Assembly (NCBI GenBank): GCA_963745775.1
Contig: CAVUYY010000008.1
Span: forward strand, 636,974 to 700,973
Origin: Gaiellasilicea sp963745775
Lineage (GTDB): Bacteria; Actinomycetota; Thermoleophilia; Gaiellales; Gaiellaceae
Direction: 5' to 3'
Length of the DNA stretch: 64,000 nt
The position numbers were made by a program, and so were the translations under genes. Under the pieces are notes generated by a model, which was not told the DNA's origin, made no database searches, and saw only the letters and a program-made list of their open reading frames with translations. Positions 16,517-25,341 of this stretch are shown piece after piece (within the stretch, counting starts at the first letter, position 1; every line of letters begins with the position of its first letter).

Positions 16517-16595
16517 AATCAGCGCGAGCTTGTGCGAGCCGAGGCTTGTAGGCGAGACTCGCATCGCCGCTGTCCCACATCGCTCAGGAGGTTCG

Positions 16596-17297
16596 ATGAA
16601 CGACGACAACCGCAGGTATGTGGCCGAGCTGCTCGGCACGTTCACGCTGGTCTTCGGAGGCTCGCTCGCCATTCTCTCGGCCGGGACGCTGCAGGAGCCG
16701 ATCCTCGTGGCGGTCGCGTTCGGCTTCGGCCTCTCGCTCCTCGCCGGTCTCTACGCCTTCGCGGAGATCTCCGGCGGCCACTACAACCCGGCCGTCTCGC
16801 TCTCGATGTTCCTCTCGGGCCGGCTCGAGTCTCGCGATCTCATCGCCTACTGGATCGCCCAGTTCGCGGGTGGCGTCCTCGCCTCGCTCGCCGTGCTCGC
16901 GGCCTTCAGTCGCACCGACGTCGCCGGCACGGTCACGGCGGTGGGGGTCGGGGCGTCGGCCTGGGATGCGCTCTGGCTCGAGGTGCTCTTGACCGCGATC
17001 TTCGTCGCCGTGATCCTCCACTCGTCCAAGAGCGAGCGCGTTCAGGGCACGGCCCTCCTCGCGATCCCGCTCGCCCTCGTCGCGGTCCACCTGGCGGCGA
17101 TTCCGATCAGCGGTGCCTCCGTCAACCCGGCGCGCTCGTTCGGACCCGCGCTCGTCGGAGGTGAGTGGAGCGACCTCTGGATCTACTTCGTCGGGCCGTT
17201 CGCCGGCGGCGCGCTCGGAGCCGCCGCCTACGGGTTCCTCTATCCCGAGGACGAGATCGCGGAGACCGAGGTGGCTGTCGTCGACGTGGAGCGCTGA
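16596..17297 (+). CDS. Aquaporin / glycerol facilitator (MIP family)
   Basis: A six-helix channel of 233 residues with both pore half-helix motifs: GGHYNPAVSLS (Asn64) and GASVNPARSFGP (Asn177 with the selectivity-filter Arg180). The start ATG follows CAGGAGG. MIP channels pass water or small neutral solutes. The filter residues needed to separate aquaporin from glyceroporin cannot be assigned with confidence by eye, though the NPARSFGP form is more usual in water channels. An alpha/beta hydrolase starts 5 nt downstream and is probably co-transcribed. Confidence 0.92.
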   Translation: MNDDNRRYVAELLGTFTLVFGGSLAILSAGTLQEPILVAVAFGFGLSLLAGLYAFAEISGGHYNPAVSLSMFLSGRLESRDLIAYWIAQFAGGVLASLAVLAAFSRTDVAGTVTAVGVGASAWDALWLEVLLTAIFVAVILHSSKSERVQGTALLAIPLALVAVHLAAIPISGASVNPARSFGPALVGGEWSDLWIYFVGPFAGGALGAAAYGFLYPEDEIAETEVAVVDVER

Positions 17298-17302
17298 GCG
17301 CG

Positions 17303-18226
17303 GTGCGCGGGCGGCGCCTCGGGCGGGGACTCCTCGTCGGGGCGGCGCTTGCGCTCGTTCTCTACGTCGGCGTCTCCTGGCTGTTCTCGGAGCGCTTGAT
17401 CGCACCGGATCCGCGGCCGCTCGGCTCGGTCGACGCGGCGGACTACGGCCTGCCGAAGCCCGAGGCGACGACGGTTCCCGGAGACGGCGTGCGCCTCGCC
17501 GCCTGGTACTTCGACAATCCGAGGCGCGAACGATGCGCCGTTGTGATGCTCCACGGCTTCGGCGGTCAGCGAGCCGAGGTGGTGGCGCCGACGTCGATCT
17601 TCTGGAGGCGCGGCTGCGACCTCCTCCTCTACGACGCGCGCGGCCACGGCGAGAGCTCGCCGGCGCTGCTCAGCTTCGGCGCGAACGAGCGGCGAGACCT
17701 CAAGCTCGTCGTCGACTGGCTGGCGAGGCGCACGGAGCTGCCGCAGAGCCGGATCGGGCTGATCGGCTGGTCGTACGGCGCGGCGACGGCGATCCAGGCG
17801 GCGGCCGAGCTGCCTGAGATCGCGTTCGTCGTCTCCGATTCCTCGTTCTCGAGCCTCGGCGACATCACACGCGTCCAGGCGGAGGAGCAGTTCGGGACGT
17901 GGGCGAAGATCTTCGTTCCCGGCGCGCTCGTCGTCTCAGGGATTCGGGCGGGGTTCGACGCCCGCGACGCCGCTCCGATCGACGCGATCGGCGACGTCCA
18001 GGCTCCCGTGCTCCTCGTGCACTCGCGCCAGGACGAGTTCACGCCGGTTGAGCACTCGGAGCGGATCTACGAACGCTCCGACCAGGCGCGAGCCCGACTC
18101 GTGATCCCCGACTGGGCGGCTGCTCATGCGCGCTCCTACACCGAGGCTCCGCTTGCGTACACCGCTGTCGTCGATCGCTTCCTCGCCGAGCTCGTGCCCG
18201 GATTCGGCGTCCGGCTGGAGCGATGA
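17303..18226 (+). CDS. Alpha/beta hydrolase, membrane-anchored
   Basis: The product is 307 residues from a GTG 5 nt after the aquaporin stop. An N-terminal helix (LLVGAALALVLYVGVSWLF) acts as signal anchor. The hydrolase core has the oxyanion strand VVMLHGFGGQ, LLLYDARGHGESSP, nucleophile elbow GWSYGAA (Ser), the acid in VHSRQDEFTP (Asp) and a late His in AAAHARSY. The fold is that of serine peptidase S9-like or esterase-type family members. The substrate is not predictable. Co-transcription with a channel protein suggests an envelope function only loosely. It ends at a bidirectional hairpin. Confidence 0.85.
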   Translation: MRGRRLGRGLLVGAALALVLYVGVSWLFSERLIAPDPRPLGSVDAADYGLPKPEATTVPGDGVRLAAWYFDNPRRERCAVVMLHGFGGQRAEVVAPTSIFWRRGCDLLLYDARGHGESSPALLSFGANERRDLKLVVDWLARRTELPQSRIGLIGWSYGAATAIQAAAELPEIAFVVSDSSFSSLGDITRVQAEEQFGTWAKIFVPGALVVSGIRAGFDARDAAPIDAIGDVQAPVLLVHSRQDEFTPVEHSERIYERSDQARARLVIPDWAAAHARSYTEAPLAYTAVVDRFLAELVPGFGVRLER

Positions 18227-18228
18227 GC

Positions 18229-18253
18229 GGGGGCGCCCAGAGCGGGCGCCCCC
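18229..18253. terminator. Bidirectional hairpin terminator
   Basis: GGGGGCGCCC and GGGCGCCCCC form a 10-bp perfect stem with a 5-nt loop between converging genes ending at 18226 and 18267. Confidence 0.75.
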
Positions 18254-18266
18254 ACCTTCGCTGCGA

Positions 18267-19337
18267 TCAGCCGGGGATGATCGCGACCTGGACGAGCCGG
18301 CGGCTCGAGACACCCGCGAGGATGTCCTCGCCGGGCTTCCGGGTGCGCAAGAAGAACTGCACCGCGGTTCCGGGCGTCAGCGCGAGCCGCTCAGTGGCGC
18401 GAACGCTGATCGTGGCGATCCCCCGCGAGTCGGTGGTCGTCTCGGGAGCGACCGTGACGCGGCCGAACGGAACCGCGGTCGCGTAGACGAGCGCACCCTG
18501 GACAAGACGCCCACGGGTGTCGTTGACCCGAATCCGCAGCGTCACCGGATCTGTGCGGTTCCGGAACGGCGTTGCCGAGAAGTTGCTCATCACGAGCCGA
18601 TCCGGAAGCGAGACGCTCGAGATCGGGACCGCCGTGCCGCCACCGCCTCCGCCACCCGCGGCGCGCACGACGGCGGTCGGATTCGAGATCGCGGTCGACG
18701 AGCCGCGCGGGTTCGTCGCCCGCACCTGGACGCGAAGCGTGCGGCCCTGGTCGGCCGAGCGAACGCCGTACGTGCGGCCGCGAGCGCCGGTATCCGTGCA
18801 GCCGGAGCCGGCCGCGTCGCACTGCAGCCAGCTGTACTGGAAGTTCGGCGCGCCGGTCCAGTTGCCGGCGTCGGCGGTCAGCGTCTCACCGACCGTCGCG
18901 GTGCCTGAGATCGAGGGCTCCTTCGTGTTCTGAGGCGTCGTGTTGTCGGCGATCACCGGCGTCGGCCGGGAGTTGGCCGTCCCGTTCCCGTCGGCGTTCT
19001 GCGCCGTGACCAGCGAGACGATCGTCCGGCCGACGTCCGCCTGGACGAGCCGGTAGCGCCGTCCGGTCTCGCCCGAAATCAGGACGCAATTGGCGCCGTT
19101 CGAGTCGCACCGCTGCCAGCGGTAGCTGAACGACGTCGGGTCGTTGGCCCAGAGGCCGTTGCTCGTGGTCAGCGTCGAGCCCTGACGGTAGACGCCGTCG
19201 ATCGTCGGCGGCGAGGTCGAGCGCGGAGCCGCCGCCAGCGCCGTGGCGGCCGCGACGAGCCCCGTCAACGTGACTGCGAGGAGCGCGACGAGCGCCCCCC
19301 GTCTGTGCGATCGGGTCTTGCGCTTTCCAGCTTGCAT
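18267..19337 (-). CDS. Secreted protein with repeated Ig/fibronectin-like modules
   Basis: The product is 356 residues. The start follows CAGGAGG. A signal peptide (RGALVALLAVTLTGLVAAAT) precedes two homologous modules of about 95 residues: PPTIDGVYRQGSTLTTSNGL with YRWQRCDSNGANC, and PSISGTATVGETLTADAGNW with YSWLQCDAAGSGC. Each has a paired cysteine and ends in a VRATN-type strand. A glycine linker (GGGGGGGT) follows, then a C-terminal beta domain (TLRIRVNDTRGRLVQGALVY). Such modules are abundant in Thermoleophilia surface proteins and are structural or adhesive. No enzyme motif is present. Confidence 0.8.
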   Translation of the reverse strand: MQAGKRKTRSHRRGALVALLAVTLTGLVAAATALAAAPRSTSPPTIDGVYRQGSTLTTSNGLWANDPTSFSYRWQRCDSNGANCVLISGETGRRYRLVQADVGRTIVSLVTAQNADGNGTANSRPTPVIADNTTPQNTKEPSISGTATVGETLTADAGNWTGAPNFQYSWLQCDAAGSGCTDTGARGRTYGVRSADQGRTLRVQVRATNPRGSSTAISNPTAVVRAAGGGGGGGTAVPISSVSLPDRLVMSNFSATPFRNRTDPVTLRIRVNDTRGRLVQGALVYATAVPFGRVTVAPETTTDSRGIATISVRATERLALTPGTAVQFFLRTRKPGEDILAGVSSRRLVQVAIIPG

Positions 19338-19474
19338 TCCAATCCTCCTGTTTTCCCTGCATCGAACAGAGCAGCTAGTTATGGCCTTGGCCCAGTTGTC
19401 GGAAAACCGCTTACAAAGAGGCTTTACGAAAACCTTCCACTGGCCCGTGGAGTCTGCGAGGATCGCGAAAGCAG

Positions 19475-19834
19475 ATGGCCGCCTTCACGATCCTCCACCT
19501 CGACGACTTCGAGCGCCCGTTCCCGAAGTGGGCGCTCGCGCGCAAGAGCCTCGGGCTGACCTCGTTCGGGATGAACGTCGTCGAGCTGCCACCGGGCGAA
19601 TCGATTCCCGAGCACGACGAGGTCGCAAGCGACCAGGAGGAGGTCTTCATCGTCCTCTCCGGCGACGCGACGGTCGTGATCGACGGCGAGGATCACCCGG
19701 CGCGCGCAGGGACGTTCGCGCGGCTCGACCCCGAGCCGACCCGAACCGTCGCGAACAAGAGCGACGGCGACGTTACCCTGCTGATCGTCTCGGCGCCGCG
19801 AACGAGCGGCTACACGCCCCTTCCCTGGGCGTAA
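19475..19834 (+). CDS. Cupin-domain protein
   Basis: The product is 119 residues with cupin motif 1 spread over PEHDEVASDQEEVFIVLSGD (His and two Glu as likely metal ligands) and a second motif without a clear His (ARLDPEPTRTVANKS). The missing second-motif His means metal binding may be weak or atypical. It begins with the phrase FPKWALARKSLGLTSFG, typical of uncharacterised small cupins. It is followed 4 nt later by a nitrilase-family gene, so the pair is probably one transcription unit. Confidence 0.8.
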   Translation: MAAFTILHLDDFERPFPKWALARKSLGLTSFGMNVVELPPGESIPEHDEVASDQEEVFIVLSGDATVVIDGEDHPARAGTFARLDPEPTRTVANKSDGDVTLLIVSAPRTSGYTPLPWA

Positions 19835-19838
19835 CCGC

Positions 19839-20780
19839 ATGCACGAGCCGCTGACCGTCGCGTGCTGCCAGGTCGAGCCCGCGATCTTCGATCGAGCTGC
19901 GACGCTCGACCGGCTCGCGGAACGCACGGCCGAGGCGGCCGCAGCAGGCGCGGGGCTCGTCGTCTTCCCGGAGACCTTCATTCCCGCCTATCCGACCTCG
20001 GCGTGGGCGAAGGCGCTCGCCGGCTGGGCGGATCCGCGGGCGAAGGCGGCGTTCGCGCTCCTGCACCGAGAGTCGCTCGCGGTGCCTGGCCCCGACGCCG
20101 ACAGGCTGGGCGAGATCGCCCGCGAGCACGGCGTCTGGCTCGTCACCGGGATCAACGAGGTCGATCCCGCCCGTCCGGGCACGATCTACAACTCGCTGCT
20201 CTACCACTCGCCTGCAGGCGAGCTCGCGCTCCACCACAGGAAGCTCGTGCCGACGAACCACGAGCGCCTGATCTGGGGCCAGGGCGACGGGCGCGGGCTG
20301 CGCGCGCTCGAGACGCCGATCGGGCGGATCGGCGGCCTGATCTGCTGGGAGAACTACATGCCGCTCGCGCGCTTCGCGCTCTACGAGTCAGGCGTCGAGC
20401 TCTACATCGCCTCGACGGCCGACGACGGCGATGCCTGGCAGGCGACGCTCGTCCACATCGCCCGCGAGTCGAGGGCATTCGTGATCGCGCCGTGCCACTT
20501 CCAGCGGGCGGGCTCGTATCCGGCGGACTTCCCGCTTCTCGACGAGCTCGAGGGGCGCGACGTCCTCGGCCGGGGAGGCAGCGCGATCCTCGGTCCGGAC
20601 GGCGCGTATCTCGCCGGGCCGCTCTACGACGAGGAGGGAATCCTCTACGCCGAGCTCGATCCGGCGCGCCTCGCCGAGGAGCGGCAGCGCTTCGATCCAG
20701 CCGGTCACTACCACCGGCCGGACGTGCTCGGCCTGACCGTGACCTTGCCAGACGGCCTGGGCGGCTCTACTCTGATCTGA
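19839..20780 (+). CDS. Nitrilase-superfamily carbon-nitrogen hydrolase
   Basis: A cytoplasmic enzyme of 313 residues with the full catalytic set: Glu45 in VFPETFIPAYP, Lys135 in HHRKLVPTNHER and Cys169 in GGLICWENYMPLAR. The CWENYMP form of the Cys motif and the NHERLIWGQGDG block are those of true nitrilases (nitrile to carboxylate plus ammonia), not of beta-ureidopropionases or amidases of other branches. The chain ends soon after the core, shorter than typical spiral-forming nitrilases of about 330-350 residues. It lies 4 nt downstream of the cupin gene. Confidence 0.9.
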   Translation: MHEPLTVACCQVEPAIFDRAATLDRLAERTAEAAAAGAGLVVFPETFIPAYPTSAWAKALAGWADPRAKAAFALLHRESLAVPGPDADRLGEIAREHGVWLVTGINEVDPARPGTIYNSLLYHSPAGELALHHRKLVPTNHERLIWGQGDGRGLRALETPIGRIGGLICWENYMPLARFALYESGVELYIASTADDGDAWQATLVHIARESRAFVIAPCHFQRAGSYPADFPLLDELEGRDVLGRGGSAILGPDGAYLAGPLYDEEGILYAELDPARLAEERQRFDPAGHYHRPDVLGLTVTLPDGLGGSTLI

Positions 20781-20824
20781 CAACCGAGCTGCGGCACGAG
20801 TCAATTGAGTCACGGGGGAACGTG

Positions 20825-21903
20825 ATGTCCACGGAAGCCGCGCACGGAGCTACGCACGACAAACGGGGCGACGAACGGCAACGGCCGAGTCTCCTTCTCG
20901 GAGCTCGTGCGCGCCCATCACGAGTTCGACGCGGCCGTCGATGCGGAGGCCGCGGCGACGGTCGAGCGGAGGTTCCGCAGCCTGCTCGAGTCGTTCGAGG
21001 CGTCGACCGGCGAGATCGTCGACGCGTACTGGTGCCGCGAGGCGCCTTCTGCGGTTGCGCTGACGCGCCGCGAGCAGTTCCGGCGTGGGCGCCTGCTTCG
21101 GCGCCGAAAGCTCGAGTACCGGCTCCACCGGGTGTCGGACTGGGTCACCGGCGGCACGCACGAGATCGCCGATCTCCTCCACGACTGCGACATCCTCGCG
21201 ATCAAGGCGGCGAGCGGGCTCGAGGGAGTGCCGCGCGCGGTCGTGATGCAGTGGCTCCTGCTCGTCGAGTCGCATCTGCTCGGGTTCATCGAGCGCCATC
21301 GGCAGACGGCCGCCCTCGCCACGCGCGGTCGAGCGCGTTCGCCGCCAGCGAGCGGGCCGAGCTGCGGCGGATCGAGGAGTACACCTTCCGGGCCGGCGAG
21401 AAGCGGGCGAAGATGCAGTACGTCGAGGGGATGCTCGCTCTAGGCGTCGTCGTTCTCGTCGGCCCTCTCCGTCGCGACGGCCGGCGTTCTCGCCCTCTTC
21501 GGCTCGCTCGACCTCGAGTCGCCCGGCACCCAGCAGTTCTACGCCTCCGCGGCGGCCGGCGGAATCGGGGCTGTGATCAGCGTGCTGATGCGGATGAGCG
21601 GGCGCGGCAGCTTCGCAATCGACCACGAGCTCTCGCGCTGGGACGTGACTCTGGTCGGGGTCCTACCGGCCGCTGATCGGCTCGGTCTCCGGGATCGTCG
21701 TCTACTTCCTCTTCCAGACGCCGTTCGTCCCCATCGAGCAGGACACGTTGACGCTGCCGTTCTTCGTCGTCGTCGCGTTCCTCGCGGGCTTCAGCGAGCG
21801 CTGGACGAGGATGATGCTCTCGGGCGCGATGCGCACCGTCGCGGACCGCGACCCGGAGCCGGACGTGATCGTCGAGCCGCCGCCGGCGGCGCGGGAGACC
21901 TAG
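20825..21903 (+). CDS. Unrecognised membrane protein, multiply frameshifted
   Basis: A GGGGGAAC ribosome binding site precedes the ATG. The soluble N-terminal half (VRAHHEFDAAVDAEAAATVE onward) is followed by a helical region (HEIADLLHDCDILAIKAASG; AVVMQWLLLVESHLLGFIER). After further frame changes near 20890, 21330, 21470 and 21660 come three likely TM segments (MLALGVVVLVG, then AAAGGIGAVISVLMRM, then LIGSVSGIVVYFLFQ and LPFFVVVAFLAGFSERWTR). Charged text between the first two (RRIEEYTFRAGEKRAK) predicts cytoplasmic exposure. I know no family for it. The stop codon shares CTAG with the opposing DUF192 gene. Confidence 0.5.
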
Positions 21904-22363
21904 CCGCCGCGGACGACGATCCGGTCGCCGCGGCCGACGCCCCAGCGGCGGAACGAGCCGGCGTTCACCTCGAGCGCGCCCCGGTAGGCGACCTTCGGGT
22001 CGTAGAGCGGGCAGGCAGCGACGCGGCAGGGCTGCATCGTCAGGATCCGGAGGATTCGGCCGCGGCCGTCGTAGAAGGCGATGTCGAGCGGGATCAGCGT
22101 GTTCTTCATCCAGAACGCGCCGGTCGCATGGGCTTTCGTACTCGAAGGTCATGCCCGCGCGAGGGGCGAGCGTGCGGCGGCCCATCAGCCCCTGCGCGCG
22201 CTGCGCGGGCGTGCGGGCGCGCTCGACCTGGAGGACGAGTCGGGTGCCGCCGGTCGTGATCGTCGCGGTGCCGCGCGGGAATCCCGGTCGTGTGATCGGG
22301 CGCGAACCGGGCTCCCACGCCGAGAGTCGAGGCGAGCACGGCGATGACGACGAGGGCGCGCAC
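21900..22363 (-). CDS. DUF192 exported protein
   Basis: A GTG start 6 nt after an AACACT -10 box suggests a leaderless message. A signal peptide (VRALVVIAVLASTLGVGA) is followed, after a frame change near 22310, by TRLVLQVERARTPAQRAQGL and MGRRTLAPRAGMTFEYES. After another change near 22130 comes FWMKNTLIPLDIAFYDGRGR, with ALEVNAGSFRRWGVGRGDRI. GLMGR...GM.F and FWMKNT.IPLDI are the hallmark blocks of DUF192, a small all-beta exported family of unknown function. Length (about 153 residues) is normal. The next gene upstream on the strand is selB. Confidence 0.8.
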
Positions 22364-22398
22364 GCGAGCAGTGTTGCAGCGAATCGATGTCGCAGCGA

Positions 22399-24022
22399 TC
22401 AGCCGCGACGGCGGAGCACCCGCTCGTCGCCGACCCGACGGGTGACGCCGTCGGCGTCGAGGCGCTCGAGGAGGAGCTGCGCGTCGCGACGCCCGCAGCC
22501 GGCGAGGTCGCGGAAGCGGGCGAGCGCGATCCGGCCGGCGGCGGTGCACTCCTCGACGACGAGCGCGCGCGCTCGCTCGTAGGCCGAAGTCGAGATCGCG
22601 TACCCGTCGCCGAGCCGCACGAGCCGGCCGGCCGACTTCGAGGAAGCGGGCGAGCTCGCGGTCGTCCAGCCTGACCGCTCCGGGGTCCGCCGCGGCGAGT
22701 TGCGCCTCGATCGCGGCCGCCTCCTGCTCGCGCGCGCCGAGGCTCGCGCGCTCGCCCGGGAGATAGAGCCGCGAGCCTCGGCGCTCGAACGGAAGCCGCG
22801 GCAGCACGTCCTTCGCCCACGGCTCGGTTGGCGCGTCGACGCCCGGGTCGAGCGGATCGGCGGTCTCGATCTGCGCGGTCAGCGTCGCCTCGAGCTCCGC
22901 GAGCCACGCGTCGGAGTACCGCCATTCACCGTCGCGGAGCACCGGCGCGTGAATCGTCTCCTCGCCGCGCTCGGAACGCTCGAAGCGGGCGACGTCTGCG
23001 TGTCGGGGAGGCGTCGGATCGAGGATCCGGCCGCCGCCGACCGTCGTCGCCTCGCGCAGGACGAACCGGTCTCCTCGTGCGGCGACGACCGGCGCCGCGA
23101 GCCGCAGCTGGGCGAAACGGTCGCCGGAGCGAACGACCCGGCCGAGGACGGTGGACGTCCCGTGGCAAACGAGCAGGCGCGCTCCGTCCGCAATCGGCTC
23201 GAGCTCCTCGAGCACGACGTCGAGTCGGTAGCTCGTGGCGTACGTGCCCGGCGCGATCAGCACGTCGCCGCGGCGCAGCCGGCGCCGCTCGATCCCCGGC
23301 AACGAGAGAGCGACCCGCTGGCCGGCTTCGGCCCGAGCGACGGCTTCGTCGTGCACCTGGACGCTCCGAACCCGGACGTCGAGACCGCGCGGCTCCACTC
23401 GGAGGACGTCGCCGGGGGCGATCGAGCCCGACCAGAGCGTCCCGGTGACGACGGTTCCGATCCCGGCGAGCGTGAAGACGCGGTCGACGTAGAGACGGGC
23501 TGGCAGCTCGAGCTTGTGTTGCTCCAACACGAAGTCGCTCGCGCGCCCGAGCGCCGCCCGCAGCTCCTCGAGCCCAGCGCCCGTCTTCGCGCTCACCGCG
23601 ATCACCTCGGCGCCGGGGACGAGCTCGCGCGCCTCCTCGACCGCCAGCTCGAGCGTCTCTGCGTCGACGGAGTCCGCCTTCGTGACCGCGACGACCCCGC
23701 GCTCGATCCCGAGCAGCGCGAGGATCGCGAGGTGCTCGTGCGTCTGCGCCCGCGCGCCCTCGGCGGCATCGATCACCAGTAGGAAGAGGTCGATCCCGGT
23801 CGCGCCGGCGACCATGTTCCGGACGAAGCGCTCGTGGCCGGGAACGTCGATCAGCGAGAGCCGCCGCCCGTCGGCCAGCTCGAGCGGCGCATAGCCGAGG
23901 TCGATCGAGATCCCACGGGCCTGTTCCTCGGGCAGCCGGTCGGTGTCCTTGCCGGTCAGCGCCCGGACGAGCCAGGTCTTGCCGTGGTCGACGTGGCCGG
24001 CGGTGCCTACCGTGAGCGGCAC
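22399..24022 (-). CDS. selB: Selenocysteine-specific elongation factor SelB
   Basis: About 541 residues from a GTG start with one frame change near 22635. The GTPase domain has GHVDHGKTWL (G1), DVPGHERFVRNM (G3) and TKADS (G4 variant). EF-Tu-like domains 2 and 3 follow (DRVFTLAGIGTVVTGTLWSG, GERVAL-type strands). The C-terminal winged-helix part that reads the SECIS hairpin ends with AGCGRRDAQLLLERLDADGV and TRRVGDERVLRRRG. SelB delivers Sec-tRNA(Sec) to UGA codons. The gene overlaps selA by 16 bp, so the two are translationally coupled. The C-terminal region is shorter than in E. coli SelB, with fewer winged-helix repeats visible. Confidence 0.92.
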
Positions 24023-25299
24023 GCGCGAACCGCCTCCGCGACCTCCGCTGCGTCGGCGTCCGTGAGCGTGCGGCAGTCGAGGAGCGTGCGGCCGTCGCGG
24101 ACGACGGCGATCACCGGCGGCTCGTGCGCGCGCAGCGCCGCAGCGAGCTCCTCCTCGACCGCGCAGGCGTAGCTCGGGAGCTCCGCGAGCGGGAGCGCGC
24201 CGCCGCCGACGCGCGCGACCGTTTCCTCGACCGAGCCGCCGACGGCCTCCGCCAAGCGCTCGGCGCGGGCGCGGACAGTCTCGGCCGGCTCGCGCAGCAT
24301 GCGCAGCGCGGGGATCTCGTCCGGGCGGTCGAGGTAGAGCGCGAGCGTTCCCTCGAGCGCGGCGAGCGAGAGCTTGTCGGCCCGCACCGCGCGCTGGAGC
24401 GGGTGGCGCCGCAGCCGTTCGATCAGATCCGCGCGGCCGACGACGATCCCTGTCTGCGGCCCGCCGAGCAGCTTGTCGCCCGAGAAGCAGACGAGGTCCG
24501 CGCCGGCGGCGAGGCTCGAGGCGGGCGTCGGCTCACCCTCGAGCTCGACGAGAGCGCCCGAGCCGAGGTCGTCGACGAGCGGCACCCCGGCACGTCCCGC
24601 CACCTCGGCGAGCGCCGCGAGCCGAGGGCTCTCGGTGAAGCCGACCTGGCGGAAGTTCGACTGATGGACGCGCAGGATGAGCGCCGTCTCCGGCCCGATG
24701 GACTGTTCGTAATCGGCGGCGCGCGTCCGGTTCGTCGTCCCCACCTCGCGCAGGCGAGCTCCCGACCGTTCGAGCACGTCCGGGATCCGGAAGCCGTCGC
24801 CGATCTCGATCAGCTCGCCCCGCGAGACGAGCACCTCGCGACCCTCGGCGAGCGCGGCGAGCGCCAGCAGCACCGCCGCCGCGTTGTTGTTGACGACGAG
24901 CGACGCCTCGGCACCGGTGAGGCGCCGCAGGAGCGGAGCGAGGTGATCCTGCCGCGAGCCGCGAGCACCGGCGGTCAGGTCGTACTCGAGATTCGAGAAG
25001 CCGCTGCCGACCTCGAGCACGCGCGCCAGAGCTGCCTCCGCGAGCGGCGCCCGGCCGAGATTCGTGTGGAGGAGGACGCCCGTCGCGTTCAGCACGCGCT
25101 GGAGTCGCGGACCCCGCCCCGCCGCCAGCTCCACGAGCGTCCGCTCGACCAGATCCCCGGGGTCGGCACCGGCGCGGATCTCCTCGCGCGCGCGCTCGAG
25201 GGCCGAACGCGCGGCGGCGAGGACGAGCGGCCGCGACTCGAGCGCGAGCCGCTCGTCGCGCAGGAGCTCGTCGACGGAAGGCAGATCGCGGAGGCGCAC
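24007..25299 (-). CDS. selA: L-seryl-tRNA(Sec) selenium transferase SelA
   Basis: The product is 430 residues. It converts Ser-tRNA(Sec) to Sec-tRNA(Sec) with selenophosphate. Visible family blocks: PSVDELLRDERL (N-terminal tRNA-binding part), RVLNATGVLLHTNLGRAPLA, NLEYDLTAGARGSR, VNNNAAAVLLAL and the PLP-lysine loop FSGDKLLGGPQTGIVVG. The GTG at 25299 is preferred over one 6 nt upstream because TACACT lies exactly 7 nt before it, predicting a leaderless transcript. It is divergent from the VanW gene, whose own -10 is 17 bp away. Together with selB and tRNA-Sec this gives nearly complete selenocysteine machinery; selD is not in the window. Confidence 0.95.
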   Translation of the reverse strand: MRLRDLPSVDELLRDERLALESRPLVLAAARSALERAREEIRAGADPGDLVERTLVELAAGRGPRLQRVLNATGVLLHTNLGRAPLAEAALARVLEVGSGFSNLEYDLTAGARGSRQDHLAPLLRRLTGAEASLVVNNNAAAVLLALAALAEGREVLVSRGELIEIGDGFRIPDVLERSGARLREVGTTNRTRAADYEQSIGPETALILRVHQSNFRQVGFTESPRLAALAEVAGRAGVPLVDDLGSGALVELEGEPTPASSLAAGADLVCFSGDKLLGGPQTGIVVGRADLIERLRRHPLQRAVRADKLSLAALEGTLALYLDRPDEIPALRMLREPAETVRARAERLAEAVGGSVEETVARVGGGALPLAELPSYACAVEEELAAALRAHEPPVIAVVRDGRTLLDCRTLTDADAAEVAEAVRACRSR

Positions 25300-25306
25300 G
25301 AACACG

Positions 25307-25334
25307 AGTGTAATGGCCGACTTGCAGCTACTTT
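25307..25334. promoter_or_regulatory. Divergent selA / VanW promoters, both leaderless
   Basis: TACACT (minus strand, 25307-25312) lies 7 nt before the selA GTG. TACTTT (plus strand, 25329-25334) lies 7 nt before the VanW ATG. Neither start has a ribosome binding site. Confidence 0.5.
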
Positions 25335-25341
25335 GTCGGGC

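Noticed and set aside
18267..19337. Antisense open frames within the Ig-like gene as small membrane proteins
   Set aside because: They mirror a gene with signal peptide, good ribosome binding site and repeated modules; the antisense products are Arg/Ser-rich shadows.
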